DNA from: Diadema setosum
Taxonomy: Eukaryota; Echinodermata; Echinoidea; Diadematoida; Diadematidae
Assembly: GCA_033980235.1 (NCBI GenBank)
Contig: CM067065.1
Coordinates: 10,500,373 to 10,564,372, forward strand
Reading direction: 5' to 3'
Length of the DNA stretch: 64,000 nt
Part shown: one piece after another, positions 57,660-64,000 of the stretch
How positions within the stretch are numbered: position 1 is the stretch's first letter
Layout of the letters: the number at the start of each line of letters is the position of its first letter
The notes under the pieces: generated by a model
The model's database searches: none
Seen by the model: only the letters and a program-made list of their open reading frames with translations
What the model was told of the DNA's origin: nothing
Translations under genes and position numbers: made by a program

Positions 57660-57675
57660 TATTACTACTACTATA
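57324..57675 (+). mobile_element. tRNA-derived SINE with (ATT)n tail
   Basis: The head has an A-box-like 'tagtgggtaag' and a B-box-like 'gagttcgaatatcc', then a body ('ccaggtgtataaatgggtac', 'ccctctggtagagcagtgg', 'ggtaaataaaccc') and a long ATT tail from about 57546. The TRIM gene's proposed intron contains it. Poly-Asn, poly-Ile and poly-Leu frames over the tail are artefacts. Confidence 0.8.
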
Positions 57676-59035
57676 TAGGATAAGCACCATTTTAGAACCA
57701 TCCATCTGGCATCTGCACAACAAATCCACCTAAACCTATTCCAGTTGTCAACGTTGAGGGAGTAAACATCCTGTATAGCAAAATAGTACGAGCAGAGGGT
57801 CTGGAAGCCAGACTAATATCTAAAATGCGAGTTTCAGCCAAATTCGTTTTCTCACCTTTAACAAGATATCTTGTCTCCTCCTATATTCAATGTTCATTTA
57901 GGAGCTTCACGTTTCAGTTTTTATACTTTACTTATGTCATTTTTATCAAAAATGAATAAATTTGATTTATTTGGTCTCTTCTTGAAATTTGTGGCCAACT
58001 CGATCCCATTATCAAACTGAGATTTACGAAAAAAAAAAAAAGACAACGTAAAATTGATACAATTACGGTTGCATTTGAAGAGTTTGAGTGGAAAAGCAGA
58101 TGAATTATATTTTTTACATTTTTTGTAGAGAAAGGTCATCAAAATGGGAAATGATACTGCACTCGTTACAGAGACATTTGAATCATCAAAAGAGTCATTT
58201 GTTTTTCAGCATCAAATGACATTTTTTTTTCAAATCGAATACATAGTAGTAATATTATGGATAGATCTCTATTTTTTTTTCATGTAAAATCTTTCTTTGT
58301 TGATGTTATTTTTTTCTTCGTTTGTTTCAGTTGTTTGTGTATACATTTGACATTATGATATTTGTTTTCTTTGTCTAAATGTTCATTCATACCCAAATGA
58401 CTTGCTTTCATCCAGTGCAGGCTCGGCTTCTGCGATAGCCCTATGGCCCGGGGCAGCTTAAAGTTGAATTTATTATCATTTGGTTGTCCGGTCGGGCAAC
58501 TAGAATTCTAATTGATTTTTTTTTCTGTTATTTCGGACCATAACATTAATTTTTCGGACATTACTTTAATTTTTTTCGGGCCACCAAAAACCTGATTTCA
58601 AAGATTTTTGTGTACCGGTGGAAAAGGTGCAAGAGTCTGTCAGTGGAAAAAAGGGGTAGTGTCGAAACCTGCCCACTAACACTTGTGGATATACTAGCAT
58701 TATTGATAAGTTTTGCAAAACATACAATGCGCAGTGTTTGCATTAATAATCTGAAAATTTATAGTTGCGCAATATTAGCATGGGGGTTAAAACATGTATA
58801 GTACTCTCAAAAATGACGACCAAGGCTGTCCATATTATCCTCGTGCAACAATAGGTTTAAATAAAGTGATGGATTTTCACACATACACACATACAAATCA
58901 AATGGATAAATGAACAGTTGGCAGGAATGAATATAATAATGGGTGACGGATACAAGAAACAGAGATCATTATGTTCACTTCACTTATTTTATCATAATTA
59001 GTCGGTTGTCGTTGTTTTTCTAACTTCACTGCTAG
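57676..59035. other. Proposed TRIM-like gene intron, no exon seen
   Basis: AT-rich sequence with a few poly-T/A runs. It ends with a pyrimidine-rich tract and acceptor at 59035. No open frame has a recognisable domain. Confidence 0.5.
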
Positions 59036-59052
59036 GTAGATGACTAGAAGCC

Positions 59053-60746
59053 ATGGCAGGTGCATTCCAAGTAGAAGAAAAGGCCGCAGCTAATCGTGGA
59101 GCTGACGATTCGCGTGACTTCACCAGGCCACAGAGGGCGCCTTGTATATTCTGTGAGGTACACTCGTCAGTCATTATTTACTACTGTGACTTACATGACA
59201 GGGGGCTGTGTCCATCTTGTCTTTCCCTATACTGTAGCTCTTGCAAACGGACAGACGTCTGTGACGTCATCGCGAAACGGCGGGAACTTATAAATATCCT
59301 TTCCGCTCAAGCGTCGGACAGACTAGCGGTATGGAAAGATCGCGCAGAGGAGATTGAGCGAGCAGACCACGTGACCGAGGAGCACCTTCAGACCTTACGG
59401 GATAAAGTGAATCGCATGACAAATGCCTCCCTGCAGAGAGAGGAAGAGAGGGGGGCCGCTGCAGAGGCGCGTATAAATCTCGAGATTGACGAGAAAATCA
59501 GGATGTTAGATGACGAACGAGAGAAGCTATTGCAGGAGTGTCGGCAGGGAATTTTAGAGCGGCAAAATCGGGTCACCATGAAATCTTGCGACTTGCTGCA
59601 ATTGTTAGATGACATACAACATCAGTATGACGAAGAGATAGAAAAATACAGGGGTGTGGTAAAGTGGTCTACGAAACGATTAGATGACGCACTGGCTGAA
59701 AGTGAGGACACTTTGCTCGACGACAGGGCGTGCTTGATTTTCGGTAAAGAGCTGATCGCATCTTTACGGGGAGTCCTAATGGATGAAGGTGCAGCAATTG
59801 AGGCAATGGGTCTCAGTCGGTCTGCTCAAAGGATCGAACTTGTCAAGCGTGGCTCGAAAGACATCCTCAGCAGCAGACTCGAGTTCCCTGAAAATGGATG
59901 GGAATTGCTGAAGACTTTACCGATTCCGAAGGACCTCAAGTTTCCCTTCATGATGAAGAAGTGGTTCTCTCCGATCGCATCCTCGGTAAGACGCACTCCG
60001 TGTTCGTGGCAAACCTTGACAGCGGCAGAATAGAGAAAGCAATGGAGAGCGGGAAAGACGAGTTCGTCGTCTCGTGCGCGCAGTTGGACGAACAGACGAT
60101 CATGTGCAGCAAATATGGAGAGGAATGTGCCGACAGCTTGAACTTGGAAGCCTGCATTAGCCTATATGACAGGCATTCTTGGAAACTCATAAAGGACTTG
60201 AGCATACCGAAGAATACACCAGATACTGACTCGAGAACAAGGGTCGAAGCTATGAGTCACGACGGATCGATAGTAGCTGCCGAGAGAGGGCAGAGCAACA
60301 TTCACATCATCGATCCTGCCGATAGCAGGGTTGTGAAAACGATAACTTGTAAAGACAATGTCAAGATTCGAGGCGTTCTTCCATCTGGCGATACTATCGC
60401 CCAATGTGTACCAATTGATAACAACTTACTGGTGATCAACAGCAACGGCGCTCAGAGGGAGATCGCTCACGAAGAAACGATCCGAAATGTAGCTATCGAT
60501 CCCCTGACGAGTGCCCTCTACGTCTCGAGTTACGACGCAGAGCGGGAACTGTACGTGATTCGGCCGCTAGGCGAAAATATAGAGAAATTAAGCAACATTC
60601 TGTCGTTTTCGCTCTCTGCACAGCTGGCTAAGAAACTATGGCCTGGTCACGTGTCGCGTTCGGGCGTCATCGTTACAACGTCCGGAAAGCTAATCGCCTG
60701 CGACGGCAGAAACTTACTGGTCTACGGAAAGTTCCGTTGCTTTTAA
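59053..60746 (+). pseudogene. TRIM-like B-box / coiled-coil / propeller protein, with apparent frameshift
   Basis: The ATG has a good context (GCCATGG), 17 bases after the splice acceptor at 59035. A zinc-binding B-box-like module spans residues 31-64 (C31, C34, H37, C45, H48, C53, C56, C61, C64), with no RING before it. A charged coiled coil runs about 80-215. The C-terminal part has beta-propeller-like repeats ('EVVLSDRILGKTHSVFVANL', 'TRVEAMSHDGSIVAA', 'IACDGRNLLVYGKF'). The first frame stops at 60031-60033, while the propeller continues in another frame from about 59950 to 60746. The join is near 'aagtttcccttcatgatg'. Restoring the frame needs one base and would give about 560 residues. 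All else is intact, so a recent inactivation, an allele, or an assembly/sequencing error are equally possible. Such proteins are ubiquitin-system or scaffold components in general; without a RING, ligase activity is doubtful. Confidence 0.75.
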
Positions 60747-61876
60747 AGGACACCTCCAGAGGGGTTTTAGACTCTGAACAGCTTTGAATTTATTAAACAG
60801 CATATCATACAGAGTTATATGATTCATAGTGATCGGGATGAGAGTAAGAACGTTTTCAAAATTCAAGACAAATTACAGTGAACGAGCGTAGGATAAGCTC
60901 TTCAAATAAGAATGCATAATTGGGTACTCTAGTACTCAAGGAAGCAGAACAAAAGAAGGAAGCATTCATAAGTTTAGCACAGGTGAACTGTTAAGATTTA
61001 GAAAGCGATATTGTAATGGAACAACATGTACACTAAATACACTACTAGATTGTGTTAGCTTCATCAAACGTCATCCTCGTTCAGTGTTATATGTCTTGGG
61101 GGTTTTCTTTTTTTCAGCAGAGTACTGCTTTATTTACATAATCAAGGACCACATGAAATTCCACAAATCTGTACCTGGCACAATCGATTAATGTACTACA
61201 TGTACTGGGTATGAAATTGCACATAATGTCTGGAATGACCCTTTAAGTGACTGACCTAAGATCATCTTACAAATCCTGAAGAAGCCTATGTAGAGGCTGT
61301 ATGTGCACTGTGTATTTAATGATCTTTATAGGAACTTTCTTTACATCTCATTGGCCCATTCGCGTTGTACAAACAAGTGAAGCCGCAGCATTACCAGACA
61401 CACTCTATAAATATGACGTGATGGCGTGAACTGCGGCATTTATATGGGCAATGCGCATGGAAAGATGGCGGCGATTGGCCTCAAAGCGAATTGCCTATGC
61501 GATATCCTTGTATATTCATTAATAAAGATCGGTGCAGTAGATAGGGGAAGTACATGGAATACATACATTTAGTCATTAACTGCATGGCATAAAAAGCTCT
61601 ATAATATCTAAGTGCACTTTGCCATGTCAAATAAGTCGAGTGCGAAAATGTCAGTGATTAAATTAAATGCCATATTATTTTTGTAAGCAAAAGCAATTCT
61701 TCCCTCAGCGTGAAAGTTCGTAACAGACTCCGTAGAGTATCCCTGCACTCAAATCGATCGATCTTTCTTAGTGCATATATATAAATACATATTATGTTTT
61801 AGTTTGGGGTTGTTTTGCAAAAGGTACGTGTAACAAACAAAAAGAGAAAATGCAAGAATTCAGCGATTCATATTAA
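60747..61876. other. TRIM-like gene 3' region
   Basis: No coding signal. AATAAA at 61521-61526 is one candidate polyadenylation signal. A GC-richer patch ('gcgcatggaaagatggcggc') lies near 61450-61475. Confidence 0.45.
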
Positions 61877-62250
61877 AGGGACTATAGAGTACTGGTTGAT
61901 GTGGGGATTCATGTTTTGAACATTCCTAAGTGACATAATGAAAAGCCTCTTATGAAATATGAAAGAGCATGTAATTTTAAGAAGGATTCAACGTTTATTT
62001 GATGAAAATTGTTTTTAAATGGCTGACATATCCAAAAAAAAAGTGCTAATAATAAAAGGCGACATGCGACAAGTTCATTAGGATCTCTTTGTTTCACCTT
62101 GTTTTTGGATATCTCAGCCATTTCAAAACCGATTTTCATCGAATAAACTTTTGATACCTCTTAGAACTGCATGCTCTTTGACATCTCATAGAGTGGTTTC
62201 TGAATATCTCGCAAAAAATCCTCACCTCGACCAGAACTGTACACACCCTT
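61877..62250. mobile_element. MITE, TTAA family A
   Basis: Left TTAA at 61873-61876, then AGGGACTATAGAGTACTGG. The right end 'ccagaactgtacacaccct' is followed by a mutated flank (TTTA). The inner halves 'atggctgacatatcc' and 'gatatctcagccatttc' are inverted. Confidence 0.8.
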
Positions 62251-62394
62251 TTAGGCATTAGTTGCATTTATTCAGACAATTTGCTGTAGAACAGTAGATG
62301 CAAAGGTAGCAACAACAACAAGAATATTTCAAAAAAAGAAATACCCTTTATACGATACAGGCCATGATATTCTCTGTCGATTGTGTTTTGTCAA

Positions 62395-62781
62395 AGGGAT
62401 GGCATATTATTGGTGGAGATGAGGTTTGAGCTTTTAATTTTTTGCGAGATACCAAGAAATCACTTATGAAATAGTAGAGAGCATATACCATTCTAAGAGG
62501 AATGCAAAGTTTATTTGATGAAAATCGGTTCTGGAATGCTGAGATATCCGAAACGATGTAAAACAAAGCGATAATGAAAGGTAGGCCCACCTTTTATTAG
62601 GACCGCTGTGGTTTGGATATCTCAAACATTTCATAACCAATTTTCATCAAATAAATGTTGAATTCCTCTTGGAATTATTTTCATACTTGTATTTCCTAAG
62701 ATGTTTCTCATTATCTCACCAAAAAAAAAAATGTCAGAAATCTGCTGTTAGGACACAACCAAAACTATATATACGATCCCT
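62395..62781. mobile_element. MITE, TTAA family A
   Basis: Starts AGGGATGGCATATTATTGG (left flank TCAA) and ends 'acgatccct' with TTAA at 62782-62785. The inner halves are inverted. It is only about 145 bp from the previous family A copy. Confidence 0.75.
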
Positions 62782-63404
62782 TTAAACGATTCTCTGTTGA
62801 TCGTGTTTTTATTCAACGGATTATTTTAATCATTCTGTTGACGTTAAAGGTAATAGCTTCTTAACGTCTTCATATTGATGGCTCCTAAAACATAGGAAGA
62901 ATCATAATCAAAATTAAACAATTGCTGAGAGGTACAAAATCATGACTTATATGATCGTCAAGTTGGTCATTTTTATTTCTCTCTCGTATTTTCGCTTTTC
63001 ATCTGTATATCTTATTCTTCCCTGTGTAAGTGTGTGTGCCTTTGTGCGTATCTGTCTGTGTACACGTATGACCGTTAAACGCACAAGGATGTGGCAACCA
63101 TACAAAACTTTCCTTCGAATGTATCCCTTTAATTTATTGTCAAAACACAAAGAAGTTTCTGATGCATACAAGCGGCTTATAAAGAGATGCAACATAATAT
63201 CATCTTTTGTTTGAGAAGGATGTCAAAAAATAATGACCAATCGCTATTCTTTGTGGGGGTGGGGAGTTAACATTCAGTCGTGTTTTTTTTTTTTTTTTCA
63301 TGTATGTATTCGATGAAATTTCGTCCATTTGTAAATTCGTTTGTAGGAAATACATAGAACTCATAAAATATGGGTAATTGATGTTTTACTTTCTACACAT
63401 TAGT

Positions 63405-63818
63405 TTAGTGAATTATGCACGATGGATAAGGTGAATGCCCATGGCAAACGCGTTGCTCTTTGCAGTTTTTTCTCTGGTTGTTAACCAGCTGGGGTTCTCG
63501 TGACAAATGCACCTGCCGAATGCAGAGACTGCGGTGGCATAGATGGGAAATGGACGAGTCATCAAACGGGTCGAAGTTGCCGAAGTTGTGGACAAAGAAG
63601 GACAGGCGGTGGACGCGAATTTTGATGGATCTTCCTCGCGGAAGTTTGATCTTCATGAAGCCGTAGAAGAGGGTGCCGTCGCTTGCCCGGCTCCGGTCGG
63701 CCCGAGCCCCGGTCCAGAGTAAGCAGTCTCCGGCTCGCTCTGTCTTAATCTCTAGTCGCCTCCTCCACTGTTTGGCCAATGTTTGCCAAGACATGCGCAG
63801 TTCAGACATACATTCCAT
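63405..63818 (-). CDS. His-Me finger endonuclease-like protein (zinc-binding loop)
   Basis: A 137-residue frame with an in-frame stop 21 bp upstream of its first Met, so it can be complete in one exon. The N-terminal part 'DCLLWTGAR' and 'YGFMKIKLP' is followed by 'IKIRVHRLSFF' and then 'ISHLCHRSLCIRQVHLSREP', 'VNNQRKNC' and 'CHGHSPYPSCI'. The SHLCH...LC...HLS...VNN.R..C...C.GH...C pattern is characteristic of the zinc-binding loop of His-Me finger homing endonucleases (PF05551-type). In animals these occur as repeated single-domain ORFs of unknown role. All Cys/His ligands appear present. It may be a domesticated or transposon-derived gene. Confidence 0.75.
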   Translation of the reverse strand: MECMSELRMSWQTLAKQWRRRLEIKTERAGDCLLWTGARADRSRASDGTLFYGFMKIKLPRGRSIKIRVHRLSFFVHNFGNFDPFDDSSISHLCHRSLCIRQVHLSREPQLVNNQRKNCKEQRVCHGHSPYPSCIIH

Positions 63819-63842
63819 GTGTTTGATATTTCCCCACTGTCA

Positions 63843-64000
63843 TTGGTATCCCACCGGCAGAACTGGTTCAGGGCATACAGTTTATTTGTGTTTTCCATGC
63901 GGTATGAAACGATGAATCGGGCTTTCGAAATACTGTAAAGATAAAGAAGCAATTAAACTGATATACAGACTTGTTGAAAGGACGAACGAATGTTCTCAGG
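63843..64000. other. Window edge, nothing recognised
   Basis: No feature is supported beyond the upstream flank of the minus-strand endonuclease-like ORF, where its promoter would lie. Confidence 0.5.

Noticed and set aside
57151..57733. 192-residue frame with poly-Asn and complementary poly-Leu/poly-Ile frames
   Set aside because: They are the (ATT)n tail of the SINE read in different frames.
59930..59965. Programmed -1 ribosomal frameshift in the TRIM-like gene
   Set aside because: The zero-frame codons AAG TTT CCC TTC do not form a canonical X-XXY-YYZ slippery site; a lost base is simpler.

Overview
The window is eukaryotic nuclear DNA from a marine invertebrate. It is AT-rich, with spliced genes, very long introns, abundant microsatellites and many short inverted-repeat transposons. 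The mix points to an invertebrate deuterostome, most likely an echinoderm (sea-urchin-like): a B-box/propeller protein encoded in one coding exon, a His-Me finger endonuclease-like ORF, tRNA-derived SINEs and TTAA-type MITEs. This placement is inference, not proof.

Four protein-coding loci can be supported. (1) A minus-strand ankyrin-repeat gene runs from a first exon near 36.04-36.06 kb, across a ~24 kb intron, to exons at 11.84-11.91, 9.02-9.26 and 8.37-8.64 kb, and continues off the left side. Splice phases agree at every junction. (2) A complete plus-strand three-exon gene (37.04, 37.55 and 44.72 kb) encodes a ~148-residue basic, Ser-rich protein ending in one SH3 domain. It is divergent from gene 1, with ~1 kb between the start codons. 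(3) A plus-strand TRIM-like gene has a probable non-coding first exon ending at 56675 and one coding exon from 59036. It encodes a B-box-like zinc module, a coiled coil and a beta-propeller-like C-terminus, and it is interrupted by one apparent frameshift near 59.95 kb. (4) A minus-strand single-exon ORF at 63.4-63.8 kb resembles the zinc-binding His-Me finger homing-endonuclease family.

The rest is dominated by repeats. 1-5.3 kb: an array of a palindromic motif (TTCGTTATTCCGAAGG) plus a second inverted motif array. 5.3-6.4, 41.9-43.5 and 54.9-55.9 kb: three copies of a family with asymmetric terminal inverted repeats, a 3' hairpin and a CTAG end, which I interpret as a non-autonomous Helentron/Helitron2-like element carrying many AGGTCA direct repeats. 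9.5-11.5, 45.1 and 51.5 kb: MITEs with TA duplications and CAGT-type ends. Throughout: three MITE families flanked by TTAA. 15.9, 26.4, 30.3 and 34.6 kb: long fold-back elements. 27.1-29.4 kb: a 2.3 kb element with four perfect TGACGTCA palindromes. 29.5-31.4 kb: a CR1-like LINE fragment cut in turn by a tRNA-derived SINE and a TTAA fold-back, with both target duplications still readable. 57.3-57.7 kb: a second tRNA-derived SINE with an ATT tail.

The best candidates for something under-described are the Helentron-like family with its nuclear-receptor-like repeats, the motif arrays at 1-5 kb, the shared ends of the TTAA families, and the layered insertion record at 29.5-31.4 kb. I found no prokaryotic features, CRISPR arrays or rRNA genes.
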